Source: Bog-756 sp036513075 (GTDB taxonomy: Bacteria > Actinomycetota > Acidimicrobiia > Acidimicrobiales > RAAP-2). Taken from it: 52,991 nt of DNA. A model generated the notes under the pieces. That model saw only the letters and a program-made list of their open reading frames with translations, did no database searches and had not been told where the DNA came from. A program made the position numbers and the translations under genes. The stretch is taken from assembly GCA_036513075.1 (NCBI GenBank), contig DATBZS010000058.1, positions 1 to 52,991 on the forward strand, read 5' to 3'. The first letter of the stretch is position 1, and each line of letters begins with the position of its first letter. Shown piece by piece: positions 23,293 through 32,210 of the stretch.

Positions 23293-24222
23293 ATGACGGT
23301 GGCTGACTGGTGTCTCCGACCGGGCAGGATCGTCTTGCTGGCGATCTCCGGAACTTCACTCCTACTGAGCGGATGTTCGTCCGCCAACGTCAGAGGATCT
23401 CTCTCCACAAGTTCGACGACGAACGCTCCGACCACCACCACGGCACCCGAAGAGCCGGGATGGACGACGCTAAGTGTGGGACCACACGGCATCGCCATCG
23501 ACGAAAAGGTGTTTACCGAGGCCGACGGCACCCCGGTTACCGTTGCCCGGTTCCTTCACGGCCACGTCAACTACAGCCTGCACATCGGAAGCCAGGATCC
23601 CCCTTCTGGTGGCGCGACACTCGGTCCGGAGTCGGGCTCAGCGGTGAGTGCGGCAGAACGGCCGTTGCTGTTGGCCTGTTTCAACGGAGGGTTCAAGGTC
23701 GCAGACGGGGTGGGTGGCACCGAAAGCAACGGCACGGTACTGGTCCCCCTCAAGATCGGCGAAGCCAGCCTGGTCCTCGACCGGGGCGGCGACGCCCAGC
23801 TCGGAGTCTGGGGATCCACCGTCCCCGCAGCCGGTGAGACGGCGGCCAGCGTCCGCCAGAACCTGCCGCCACTCGTCGTTGACGGGCAGCCGTCGCCCGA
23901 CGTAGCCACCTGGCAGGACTGGGGTATCACCTTGGGCCGCGTCCCTCGGGTGCCGAGGAGCGCACTCGGCGAGGACGCGAAGGGCGACCTGCTCTACGCT
24001 GCCGCGCCTAGCTCGCTTCCTGTCGATATGGCCACCGCCCTGGTGGGTGCCGGTGCCACCACTGGCATGGAACTCGACATCAACTACAGCAACGTGCAGT
24101 TCGATACGGCGGCGACTCCGGGTGCTCCGTTGACGGCGAGGATCTCCGGTCAGCTCCGGCCCGCCGACCAGTGCCAGGTTGGCTGGGTGCGGGACTTCGT
24201 CACCGTGCTGGCCACGGGGTGA
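23293..24222 (+). CDS. lipoprotein with NAGPA-like (phosphodiester glycosidase) domain
   Basis: A 309-residue putative lipoprotein. The signal peptide ends in lipobox LLSGC (Cys28), followed by a Ser/Thr-rich spacer (about 38-51). The main domain resembles the phosphodiester glycosidase/NAGPA (DUF2233) fold: LACFNGGFKVADG (NGGF 131-134), PLVVDGQPSPD, and a late GMELDINYSNVQF where canonical members have a Gly/Ser-rich LDGGGS-type motif. It probably acts, or only binds, at the outer face of the membrane on a glycan or teichoic-acid-like substrate. The altered last motif makes catalysis uncertain. It follows the amidase-like gene by 138 bases. Confidence 0.68.
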   Translation: MTVADWCLRPGRIVLLAISGTSLLLSGCSSANVRGSLSTSSTTNAPTTTTAPEEPGWTTLSVGPHGIAIDEKVFTEADGTPVTVARFLHGHVNYSLHIGSQDPPSGGATLGPESGSAVSAAERPLLLACFNGGFKVADGVGGTESNGTVLVPLKIGEASLVLDRGGDAQLGVWGSTVPAAGETAASVRQNLPPLVVDGQPSPDVATWQDWGITLGRVPRVPRSALGEDAKGDLLYAAAPSSLPVDMATALVGAGATTGMELDINYSNVQFDTAATPGAPLTARISGQLRPADQCQVGWVRDFVTVLATG

Positions 24223-24306
24223 TCCGCAAGCGGTGCGACGGGTACCCGCGCACGTTCTGCGCCGGATGGACCTGTCGATGTCCGACGCGCTGGCTACCGT
24301 GGCCTG

Positions 24307-25755
24307 ATGACCGACGACCAGGACAGCAGGACTTCCCTCGCCGCTCAGCGGGCGATCGAGGAGTGGCGGGATTCGGTCGTGCCACTCCTCATGGACTACG
24401 GACGGATTCCCGACCTGTCGCCGGCCTACGACCCCGGGTGGGAGGCATCCGGTGAGCTGGATCGCGCCGCCGACCTGTTCGCCGGGTGGGCCCGGAATCG
24501 AAGCCTTTCCGGCGCCACGGTCGAGGTCGTCCGCATCCCCGGCCTGAGCCCGACCGTCCTGATCGACGTGCCGGCCACCGACCCGGAAGCGACCGGCACG
24601 GTGGTCGTCTACGGGCACTACGACAAACAGCCACCGTTCGTCGGCTGGGGCCAGGGTCGCGGCCCGTGGACGCCAACGCTCGAAGGCGACCTGCTCTACG
24701 GACGTGGCATGGCCGACGACGGCTACGCCATGCCGTCGGCCCTGGTGGCACTCGAGGCGATCCGGGCCGTCGGTGGCCGCCATGCCCGCTGCCTCGTGCT
24801 GATCGAAGGCTCCGAAGAGAGCGGAAGCCCGCACCTGCCCCAGGTGCTGGCCGCCCTGACCGACCGGATCGGTGTCCCCGACCTGGTCCTGGCTCTTGAC
24901 TCGAGCAGTCCGACACCGGACCGCCTCTGGGTGACGACGTCGCTGCGGGGGGCGGTGGTGGGCATCCTGACGGTCGAGGTCCTCGACCACGGCGTCCACA
25001 GTGGGTCGGCCGGTGCCGTCGTGCCGTCCTCGTTCCGCATCGCCCGGCACCTGCTCGACCGGATCGAGGACTCTGCCACCGGCGACCTACTCCTGCCTGA
25101 GTTGGTGGCCGAGCCGCCAGCCGGAACAACGGAGGCCGCCGAGCGGATGGCCCGGGCCCTGGGTGAGGCCGGGCTCGACCCGGTGTCGTTTCCGATAGTC
25201 GACGGACTCGTCCTCCAGGGTGGTTCCCGGGCCGAGCAGGCGGTGCGCACCGCGTGGATGGGATCGGTCGCCGTCGTTGGTGCCGACGGGCTGCCGGCGT
25301 CGGTCGACGCCGGGGCCGTGCTCCGACCGTCCACCACCCTGAAGCTTGTCATCCGGGTGCCCCCGACCTGCCCCGCCGAGGCCGCCGAGGCGGCGGTGGC
25401 CAGGGCACTGACCGCTGATCCTCCCGCTAACGCCCGGGTCACGTGGGAGAGCGAGCAGTCGGCCGACGGGTGGGCCGCTCCGGCGTTCGCACCGTGGTTG
25501 GCCGCGGCCCTCGACCGCTCGTCGGTGGCAGCCTTCGGCCGCCCGTCCGCCCAGGTGGGGGAGGGCGGCACCATACCGTTTCTCGGCTGGCTGGCCGCCC
25601 GGTTCCCCTCCGCTCAGATCCTGGCCCTCGGTGTGCTGGTGCCCGGCAGCAACCACCATGGCCCGGACGAGTCCCTGCACCTGCCCACTGCTGAACGGCT
25701 GACCGGGGCGGTGGCCGCTCTCCTTGCCGAGCACGCCGGGCTGCCGGTGTCCTGA
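24307..25755 (+). CDS. M20-family metallopeptidase (dipeptidase type)
   Basis: A 482-residue M20/M28-clan zinc peptidase. Metal and catalytic residues are visible: His104 and Asp106 in VYGHYDKQP, the bridging Asp in GRGMADDGY (137/138), the general base in EGSEESGS (Glu170/171), Asp198 in LALDSS, and the C-terminal His in NHHGPDE. A dimerisation lid lies in the middle (about 205-400). The YGHYDKQP signature resembles cytosolic dipeptidases of the carnosinase/CNDP group. It is cytoplasmic, without a signal peptide. It ends 80 bases before the DUF7064/7065 gene and probably forms a separate unit. Confidence 0.88.
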   Translation: MTDDQDSRTSLAAQRAIEEWRDSVVPLLMDYGRIPDLSPAYDPGWEASGELDRAADLFAGWARNRSLSGATVEVVRIPGLSPTVLIDVPATDPEATGTVVVYGHYDKQPPFVGWGQGRGPWTPTLEGDLLYGRGMADDGYAMPSALVALEAIRAVGGRHARCLVLIEGSEESGSPHLPQVLAALTDRIGVPDLVLALDSSSPTPDRLWVTTSLRGAVVGILTVEVLDHGVHSGSAGAVVPSSFRIARHLLDRIEDSATGDLLLPELVAEPPAGTTEAAERMARALGEAGLDPVSFPIVDGLVLQGGSRAEQAVRTAWMGSVAVVGADGLPASVDAGAVLRPSTTLKLVIRVPPTCPAEAAEAAVARALTADPPANARVTWESEQSADGWAAPAFAPWLAAALDRSSVAAFGRPSAQVGEGGTIPFLGWLAARFPSAQILALGVLVPGSNHHGPDESLHLPTAERLTGAVAALLAEHAGLPVS

Positions 25756-25835
25756 CGCCCGGACCGCCGCTTGCCCTCGGCAGCAAGTAGACACACGGGA
25801 GCACCCGCGCTGCCCCACAGCTAAGGAGACCACCG

Positions 25836-26999
25836 GTGACCAACCCACTCGGCCCGCTCGGGCCGGCCGACGAGCGCTTCGACCACCAGATACCCGACAC
25901 CTTCGCCACCGTCGGCACCAGCGATCCGTCGTGGACCGAAAAGGTGTGCGCTATGGCGGCAAAGCGGGACGGCAGCCTGCAACTCGGTTTCGGAATGGGT
26001 AAGTACCTGAACCGGAACGTGCTCGACGGCTACGCCGGTCTGTCGCGGGGAGTCGAGCAGCTCACCGTGCGGGGGAGCCGACGACTGTTCCCCACCCCGG
26101 ACGACACCGGGGTGGGCCCGATCCACTACGAGGTCCTCGAGCCGATGCGCTCGGTCAGGTTCAGCCTCGATCCGAACGACTGCCAGCCGCTGGCCTTCGA
26201 CTGGGTCTACGAGGCCGCCTTACCGGCGGCCACCGAGGAGCGCACCCACCAGCGCACCCCTCTCGGCTACCGGGTCAGCGCCGACCTGGTGCGATACCAC
26301 CAGATCGGCACGGCGTCGGGATGGGTGGAGCTCGACGGCGTCCGCCACGAGATGGACCCTGACGAGTGGGTGTCCACCCGGGACCACTCCTGGGGTGTCC
26401 GCTACGACGTGGGCACGCCGCCGACCGATGTCGACCCATTCGACCCGATCCCGGACATGGACTTCCAGATGATCTGGTGCCCGTCCCTCATGACCGACCC
26501 CGACGGCTCGCGGTGGGGCCTCTTCATGCACGTGGTGGACCTGTCCGGCTTCGGTCATGAGCAGCGGACGGTGACCGGTATCGTCGAGCACGCCGACGGC
26601 ACGGTCGTCCGCATGGCTGACATCCGGCCCGACCTGCGGTTCGACCCGTCGAACCGCCGCCTGTTGGGCGGCGTGGTCGGAGTGACCCTCGAGGACGGGA
26701 CCGAGAAACGCTTCGAGCTCGAGGTGCCGACGTCGACCGGGTTCCACCTGGGTGCCGGCCTGTACTTCGGCTGGCAGGGCCGCCATCATGGCGAATGGCG
26801 GGGTGAACTGGTCGTCGACGGCGAACGGATCGCCGACTGCAGTGTCCCCGACGTCACCCGTCAACTCCACCAGATCCGCGACACGGTGGTGCGGATTCGT
26901 GACCTGGACACCGGGGCCGAGGGGTTCGGCAACTGCCAGCCGATCATCGCCGGGGAATTCCCGGCGCTGGGGCTGACCAAGGAGTCCTCGTTCTGGTAG
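25836..26999 (+). CDS. DUF7064/DUF7065 (CrtC/AttH lipocalin-like) protein
   Basis: A 387-residue protein of the AttH/CrtC-like double beta-barrel (lipocalin-like) type now split into DUF7065 and DUF7064. The marker is RDHSWGVRYDVG (about 183-194), the conserved R-x-H-S/x-W-G turn seen in hydroxyneurosporene-synthase-like proteins, after MDPDEWVSTRDHS. It starts at GTG behind TAAGGAG. Its biochemical role is unknown; relatives occur beside catabolic genes for hydrophobic compounds in actinobacteria, which fits the neighbourhood (LLM oxidoreductase, amidohydrolases, thiolase). Convergent with the LLM gene. Confidence 0.72.
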   Translation: MTNPLGPLGPADERFDHQIPDTFATVGTSDPSWTEKVCAMAAKRDGSLQLGFGMGKYLNRNVLDGYAGLSRGVEQLTVRGSRRLFPTPDDTGVGPIHYEVLEPMRSVRFSLDPNDCQPLAFDWVYEAALPAATEERTHQRTPLGYRVSADLVRYHQIGTASGWVELDGVRHEMDPDEWVSTRDHSWGVRYDVGTPPTDVDPFDPIPDMDFQMIWCPSLMTDPDGSRWGLFMHVVDLSGFGHEQRTVTGIVEHADGTVVRMADIRPDLRFDPSNRRLLGGVVGVTLEDGTEKRFELEVPTSTGFHLGAGLYFGWQGRHHGEWRGELVVDGERIADCSVPDVTRQLHQIRDTVVRIRDLDTGAEGFGNCQPIIAGEFPALGLTKESSFW

Positions 27000-27041
27000 G
27001 CCGCCTGGCCGTGCGAATGGGCCTGCGGGCGCACCGAACTG

Positions 27042-28031
27042 TCAGGCGCCGACCGCGGGAAGCACCTCGTCGACCACGGTGTGCAGGTAGCGCCAGGCGA
27101 CGTCAGGTGGCAGTCCGCCGATCAGCGGGTGCAGCTGGAGCGGCGTGCCACCCCGGACGAGGGAGACAGCCTCGGCGACCGTCACGATCCGGTGGCTGGC
27201 ATCCTCGGCCCGCAGCTCCTCGGCCGAGGACACGAAGGACAGCGAAGCGTTGTGACCGGTGTCCCGGTTGAGGTCGGCATAGCTGGTCACGTCGTGCATC
27301 AGGTAGGGGCCGAGCTCGTTCCAGGCGCGGTCGAGATCGTCGGCCACGAAGAGCGCCGTCGTCATGCCATCAGGTGGCAACATGCACCACCCAGGTTGGT
27401 GCCCGTGGGCCACGGCCTCGGCCTCGTAGGCGGTGCGCAGTGCATCGTCTCCGGACTGCCCGAAGAAGTCGAGGCCGTGGCGACCGGCCCGGCGGGCGGC
27501 GGCCACGCTCCCGCCGCCCCATGCCACCCGGGGTCCGCCCGGCGTGACCGGGGCCGGGGTGACCTGGAAGGTCCGGCCTCCGTAATCGAACGGCTCGCCG
27601 GTCCGGGCCCGCAGGAGGACGCCCAGGTACTCCTCGGCGATGGCGCCTCGCCGGTGGAAGTCGACGCCGTGCATCTCGTACTCCTCGGGTCGGTACCCGA
27701 TGGCGGCGACGTAACTGACCCGTCCCCGGCTGATGATGTCGAGGACAACCATCTCCTCGGCCAGGCGTACCGGTCGATAGAGCGGGAGGACGACCACGGC
27801 CACCATGATCGGCAGGGTCGTCGTCCGGGCCGCCATGGCGGTGGCCAGGACCATGGGCGAGGGTAGGTAGCCGTCGACCATGCCGTGGTGCTCGCAGACA
27901 ATGGCGAGGATCGCTCCGCGGGACTCGGCCCAACCGGCCATGTCCAGGGCGGCCTGGTAGAGGTCGGCCCTCGGTGCCCCGGTGCCGTCCACGACGGTCG
28001 GCGACCGCATGTCGAAGCGCAGGGTGAACAC
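27042..28031 (-). CDS. LLM-class flavin-dependent monooxygenase
   Basis: A 329-residue luciferase-like TIM-barrel oxidoreductase. Supporting strings are AILAIVCEHHG, PLYRPVRLAEEMVVLDIISRGRVSYVAAIGYRPEEYEMHGVDF (the standard central signature), and PRVAWGGGSVAAARRAGRHGLDFFGQS. It resembles FMN- or F420-dependent alkanal/limonene monooxygenase-like proteins. It starts at GTG immediately behind AGGAGG. The TetR gene ends 25 bases upstream, so the regulator and this enzyme are probably cotranscribed. The substrate is unknown; a part in degradation of a hydrophobic compound is inferred from context. Confidence 0.85.
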   Translation of the reverse strand: MFTLRFDMRSPTVVDGTGAPRADLYQAALDMAGWAESRGAILAIVCEHHGMVDGYLPSPMVLATAMAARTTTLPIMVAVVVLPLYRPVRLAEEMVVLDIISRGRVSYVAAIGYRPEEYEMHGVDFHRRGAIAEEYLGVLLRARTGEPFDYGGRTFQVTPAPVTPGGPRVAWGGGSVAAARRAGRHGLDFFGQSGDDALRTAYEAEAVAHGHQPGWCMLPPDGMTTALFVADDLDRAWNELGPYLMHDVTSYADLNRDTGHNASLSFVSSAEELRAEDASHRIVTVAEAVSLVRGGTPLQLHPLIGGLPPDVAWRYLHTVVDEVLPAVGA

Positions 28032-28055
28032 GGGCCCTCCTGAGTGCTCGGTTGA

Positions 28056-28655
28056 TCAGGGTCGGAACAGCAGGGCGACCATCTCGTCGAGCGAGCGGTA
28101 CACCTCGTCGATGGAGATCCGGCCGGCCGACCACAGACGCAGTACTCCGGCCATCACGTGGTCGATGATCCGGACCATGGACTCGGCCGTCGGCTCGTCC
28201 AGACCCACCAGCGCCTCGCGGAACACGGCGCCGGTGGTGCGGTCGAGTCGGGCGATGGCCTCGACGGCGAAGGGGTCCGAAGACACGGCCAGGGCGGTCA
28301 CCAACTTTGCCAGATTCGGCTGTTGCTGAAAGGCCCGCACGGCCCGGTGCAACACCTCGGTCAGCCGTTCCGCCGGATCATTGCCCGCCAACGGACGCCC
28401 GTGGATGTTGCCCGGAAGGAGTTCGCCCCACTGCACCAGCGCCTCGGCGAAGAGGTGGTCCTTCGAGGAGAAGTACTGGTACATGGTGCCGAGCGCCACC
28501 CCGGACGCCTCGGCAACGTCCTTCATCTGGACCTGGTCGAACGGCCGTCGGCGCGACAGGAGGAGGGCGGCGTCGATGATGCGGTCGCGTCGGACCAGCT
28601 GCGACTCGGTGAGTTCGCTCGGAAGCAGCGCCATGGCGGTGCGGGTACGACTCAC
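28056..28655 (-). CDS. TetR-family transcriptional regulator
   Basis: About 199 residues. The N-terminal TetR helix-turn-helix is clear (RRDRIIDAALLLSRRRPFDQVQMKDVAEASGVALGTMYQYFSSKDHLFAEAL) and the C-terminal ligand-binding helices resemble KstR-like regulators of sterol or lipid catabolism, though that is only a loose resemblance. The start is uncertain: GTG 28655 or ATG 28634. It is divergently placed from the amidohydrolase operon whose promoter lies at 28754-28781, so it is well positioned to repress both directions. Confidence 0.85.
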   Translation of the reverse strand: MSRTRTAMALLPSELTESQLVRRDRIIDAALLLSRRRPFDQVQMKDVAEASGVALGTMYQYFSSKDHLFAEALVQWGELLPGNIHGRPLAGNDPAERLTEVLHRAVRAFQQQPNLAKLVTALAVSSDPFAVEAIARLDRTTGAVFREALVGLDEPTAESMVRIIDHVMAGVLRLWSAGRISIDEVYRSLDEMVALLFRP

Positions 28656-28753
28656 GCCGGGCAACCCCGGGCCACACGCCCAACCAACCTACGGAGGGCG
28701 TAGTTAGGAAACGGCATTTCGTCCCATCGGATGGCCTCTGAGCTGGGTGGTAG

Positions 28754-28781
28754 TTGACAAACTGAAATGACGTTCTATCAT
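28754..28781 (+). promoter_or_regulatory. sigma70-like promoter of the amidohydrolase operon
   Basis: TTGACA (28754-28759), a 16-base spacer, then TATCAT (28776-28781), ending 30 bases before the first ATG. AGTT-GACA-AACT symmetry overlaps the -35 and GAAACGGCATTTC lies just upstream; both are candidate binding sites for the divergent TetR protein. Confidence 0.6.
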
Positions 28782-28811
28782 ACGCCGACCGCCGACAGGA
28801 AGGACGTAACC

Positions 28812-29690
28812 ATGGGGATGCCGAGTGACGTGGGGATCGTCGACACCATGATCGGGTTCCCGCACGCAGACATGGCGGGCGTCTACGACTTCATCACCCG
28901 CCAGACCAAGGACCGGGAGTCCAAAGAAGACTTCAAATTCCCGGCGGAGTACATGTTCAAGGACGTGCCGGAAAAGGAGCTGACGGAAGCCCAGGACCCC
29001 GTCTCGGTGACCCTCGGAGAGATGGACCACTGGGGTGTCGAGCGGGGTCTCATCGGCGTCGACGACCCCGAGGGTACGGGTGTGGACGCACTCAAGCGCT
29101 ACCCCGACCGGTTCATTCCTTCGCTGTCCGTCGACCCCAACCAGGGGATGGACGGCATCCGGGCCATGGTACGGGCCTATGAGACCTGGGGCATCCGGGC
29201 GGTCGGCGTCTTTCCGTCGGGGACGTTCCCGCAGGTGCCCATCAACGACAGGCTGATGTACCCCATCTACGCCAAGTGTGTGGAACTCGGGATCCCAGTG
29301 TTCTGTTGCGCCGGTGTCCCCGGCCCCCGACTGCGGTTCGCTCCCCAGCACGTCGAGCTCATCGACGAGGTCATGTTCGACTTCCCTGAACTCGTCTTCG
29401 TCACCCGCCACGGCTGTGAACCGTGGACGGAGCTGGCCGTCAAACTCATGCTCAAGTGGCCGGGTCTCCACTATTCGACGAGCGCCTTCGCACCCAGGTA
29501 CTACCCCAAGGACGTCATCGAGTTCGCCAATAAGCGCGGATCGGACAAGATCATCTATGCCGGCTACTTCCCGATGGGTCTCTCGCTCGAGCGGATCATG
29601 ACCGAGATGCGCGACGTCGGCCTGAAGGACGAGGTCTGGCCGAAATTTCTCCGGACCAATGCGTTGCGGGTCCTCGGATTGGACTCGTGA
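28812..29690 (+). CDS. amidohydrolase-2 family protein (first of pair)
   Basis: A 292-residue TIM-barrel metal-dependent hydrolase/decarboxylase of the amidohydrolase-2 (ACMSD-like) group. The fold is recognised from the sequential pattern: DPEGTGVDALKRYPDRFIPSLSVDP, RAVGVFPSG, MYPIYAKCVELGIPVFCCAG, FPELVFVTRHGCEPW and the terminal KFLRTNALRVLGL. The first metal motif (DxH) is not obvious near the N-terminus (GIVDTMIGFPHADM), so the metal site may be reduced. ATG 28812 is preceded by AGGAAGGA. It is the first gene of a three-gene operon. Confidence 0.8.
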   Translation: MGMPSDVGIVDTMIGFPHADMAGVYDFITRQTKDRESKEDFKFPAEYMFKDVPEKELTEAQDPVSVTLGEMDHWGVERGLIGVDDPEGTGVDALKRYPDRFIPSLSVDPNQGMDGIRAMVRAYETWGIRAVGVFPSGTFPQVPINDRLMYPIYAKCVELGIPVFCCAGVPGPRLRFAPQHVELIDEVMFDFPELVFVTRHGCEPWTELAVKLMLKWPGLHYSTSAFAPRYYPKDVIEFANKRGSDKIIYAGYFPMGLSLERIMTEMRDVGLKDEVWPKFLRTNALRVLGLDS

Positions 29691-29730
29691 GCAGGCAACT
29701 GCACGAGCACCGGAGCACAGGGGGACACCG

Positions 29731-30915
29731 ATGAGCATCGACTACACCACCTTCGACGCCGACAACCACTACTACGAGGCCACCGACGCCTTCACCCGGT
29801 ACCTCGACAAGTCCATGGCCCGCCGCACCATGCAGTGGGCCGAGGTCGACGGGCGCCAACGCCTGCTGGTGGCAGGAACCGTCAACCGCTTCATCCCCAA
29901 CCCGACGTTCGACCCGGTAGCCAAGCCCGGCAGCCTGGACGAGTACTTCCGTGGCCGCAATCCGCGGGGGGACAACGTCGCCACGCTGTTCGGCGAGCTC
30001 GAGCCGATCCGACCCGAGTACCGTGACCGCGACGCGCGACTGGCCGTCATGGATGCACAGGGCATCGACGGCTGCTTCCTCTTCCCGACGCTCGGGGTGG
30101 GGATGGAAGAGGCACTGGCACATGACCCCGAAGCCGCCGTGGCCGCCTTCCATGCCTTCAACCGCTGGCTGGACGATGACTGGGGCTACGCATACCAGGA
30201 GCGGATCTTCGCCGCCCCGATGATCCCGCTGGTCGACGTGGACGCCGCGGTGGCCGAGCTCGAGGACGTGCTGGCCAAAGACGCCCGCATCGTCTGCATC
30301 AAGAGTGGTCCCGCCGTCACCGGCGACGGGAGGGTGTCACCCGGTGACGCCCGCTTCGACCCATTCTGGGCCCGGGTGGACGCGGCCGGGGTGACAGTCG
30401 GGATCCACTCGGGCGATGCCGGCTACAACCGCTATACCGATGATTGGGAGCAGGTGGGTACGTTCCGGGCGTTCGCCTACTCCCCGCTGCGAAGCGTGCT
30501 CAGCGGCAGCCGGGTGCCGTACGAGACCATGGCCGCCCTGGTGTGCCAAGGGGTGTTCGACCGGTTCCCACGGGTGAGAGTGGCCAGCATCGAGGCCGGC
30601 GCCGACTGGGTGCCCGACCTCCTGAAGAAACTGAAGAAGGTCTACGGACAGAGCCCGAAGGGCTTCGCTTCGGACCCGGTGGAGACGTTCCGCGAACACA
30701 TCTGGGTCGCCCCGTTCTACGAGGACGACATGGACCAACTGAAGGACCTGATCGGCCTCGATCACCTGCTGTTCGGCTCCGATTGGCCCCACGCCGAGGG
30801 ACTGGCCGAGCCCCGTTCCTTCGCCGACGACCTCCGCCGGAACGGGTTCGATGAGGACGAGATCCGGGCCGTCATGTCCGACAACGGCCGGGTCCTGGCG
30901 AAGCGATTGCCGTGA
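29731..30915 (+). CDS. amidohydrolase-2 family protein (second of pair)
   Basis: A 394-residue amidohydrolase-2 protein of the ACMSD/gamma-resorcylate-decarboxylase-like superfamily. The DxxxHYYE start (FDADNHYYEATDAFTRYL) replaces the classical DxHxH; later motifs are GVTVGIHSGDAGYN, RVRVASIEAGADWVPDLLKKL and the metal-binding aspartate in LLFGSDWPHAEG. Relatives in actinobacteria are encoded in pairs next to lipid or terpenoid catabolism genes. It is separated by 40 bases from its shorter partner and overlaps the next gene by 4 bases (GTGA). A heteromeric function with the first protein is possible but unproven. Confidence 0.85.
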   Translation: MSIDYTTFDADNHYYEATDAFTRYLDKSMARRTMQWAEVDGRQRLLVAGTVNRFIPNPTFDPVAKPGSLDEYFRGRNPRGDNVATLFGELEPIRPEYRDRDARLAVMDAQGIDGCFLFPTLGVGMEEALAHDPEAAVAAFHAFNRWLDDDWGYAYQERIFAAPMIPLVDVDAAVAELEDVLAKDARIVCIKSGPAVTGDGRVSPGDARFDPFWARVDAAGVTVGIHSGDAGYNRYTDDWEQVGTFRAFAYSPLRSVLSGSRVPYETMAALVCQGVFDRFPRVRVASIEAGADWVPDLLKKLKKVYGQSPKGFASDPVETFREHIWVAPFYEDDMDQLKDLIGLDHLLFGSDWPHAEGLAEPRSFADDLRRNGFDEDEIRAVMSDNGRVLAKRLP

Positions 30916-32186
30916 GCAGCGCCCGTGGGCTCGGCGACCTCGACCGCACCCAGCTGGCCGTGCTGGTCCCCGAGTTCCTGCTCGCCGGCCACCTCATCGA
31001 CCGGGCGGGCATGCCCCACCTGATCGGCGCCTTCGGACGCGATGTCATGCGGGACATCGCCATCGACGAGTGGATGGGGGCGAGCCCGGTCTACTCGAAG
31101 CGCATGCAGCGGACGCTCGGCTTCGAGGGCGACTCGGTGGTGACGATCTTCAAGAACATTCAGATCGACATCGGCTCGCCGCCCCAGTTCATGGACTTCC
31201 GGTTCCACGTGACCGACCGGGACCACGGCGAGTTCTGGCTGGACCACTGTGGGGCCCTGATGGACGTCGAACCGATGGGACCGGAGTACGTGACGGCCAT
31301 GTGCCACGACATCGAGGACCCGACCTTCGACGCCACGGCCACCGCCTCGAACCCGCGCGCCCAGGTGCGCCCGGTCCATCGGCCGCCCCGGGTGCCCGCC
31401 GACCGGGCCCCGCACTGTGCCTGGACGGTCATCATCGACCCTGACCATCCCGAACTCCAGGTGCCGGCGCAGGCGGTGGCGATCGGCGCCACGGCCGCCG
31501 CCCGCCACGAACTCGACCCGATCGATCCTGACGACCCGGGACTCCACGACTACTCCGGACCGCTGCTCTCGGACCTGCAGTTCCGTGACTGGTCGGCCTC
31601 CGCCCTGCGGCGCATTGCCGAAGAGGTCTGTATCCAGGGCCACCTGCTGGCACTGTCGTTCCTGGCCAGCACCCGGAATCACGTCGCCACCGACGAGGAG
31701 GCCCGGACATACAGCCGGCGCCAGTTCACCGGCGTAGCCGGTGTGGCGGCGCGGCGCATCAAGGAAGCCCTCGGTCTCGCCCAGGACCTAGGTGACGTGG
31801 CAGAGGTGCTGGCCCTGAGCCCTGGGCTCCTCCCCACGTCCTACACGGGATGCCACCTCGAGTTGAATGGAACGCTTCACATACGGGTAGACCGCACGGC
31901 ACCGGCGACCATCGACGGGTCGTGGCCGACGCTGCTCGACGCCGACCACCTGGAGCCGCTCGATGCAATCGTGGGAGCCCTGGACCGTCGATACCGGTGT
32001 GTGGCCGTGACCGACGGACCCGATGAACTGATCGTCGAGGTCATCCGGGGGAACGACGAGCTCCCGGTACCCGACGACGTGCGCTTGACCGAGTTCAGCA
32101 CCGGTGCCGACTTCACCCTCATCGACCGGGGCACGCCGGTCGTCCTGCGCGTCGGTCCGCGGGGGCAGGGGACCGCACCGGTCTGA
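30912..32186 (+). CDS. uncharacterised conserved protein in the amidohydrolase operon
   Basis: A 424-residue soluble protein starting at GTG within the stop of the second amidohydrolase, so translationally coupled to it. I do not recognise a named family. Distinct features are FWLDHCGALMDVEPMGPEYVTAMCHDIEDPTF (about 108-139), with a Cys/His-rich centre, an internal helical region (SALRRIAEEVCIQGHLLALSFLAST) and a C-terminal beta-rich part. No signal peptide or membrane helix is present. It likely works with the paired amidohydrolases; its role is unknown. Confidence 0.7.
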   Translation: MSSARGLGDLDRTQLAVLVPEFLLAGHLIDRAGMPHLIGAFGRDVMRDIAIDEWMGASPVYSKRMQRTLGFEGDSVVTIFKNIQIDIGSPPQFMDFRFHVTDRDHGEFWLDHCGALMDVEPMGPEYVTAMCHDIEDPTFDATATASNPRAQVRPVHRPPRVPADRAPHCAWTVIIDPDHPELQVPAQAVAIGATAAARHELDPIDPDDPGLHDYSGPLLSDLQFRDWSASALRRIAEEVCIQGHLLALSFLASTRNHVATDEEARTYSRRQFTGVAGVAARRIKEALGLAQDLGDVAEVLALSPGLLPTSYTGCHLELNGTLHIRVDRTAPATIDGSWPTLLDADHLEPLDAIVGALDRRYRCVAVTDGPDELIVEVIRGNDELPVPDDVRLTEFSTGADFTLIDRGTPVVLRVGPRGQGTAPV

Positions 32187-32210
32187 CGGCCAGCCGCCGG
32201 AGAAATCTGG

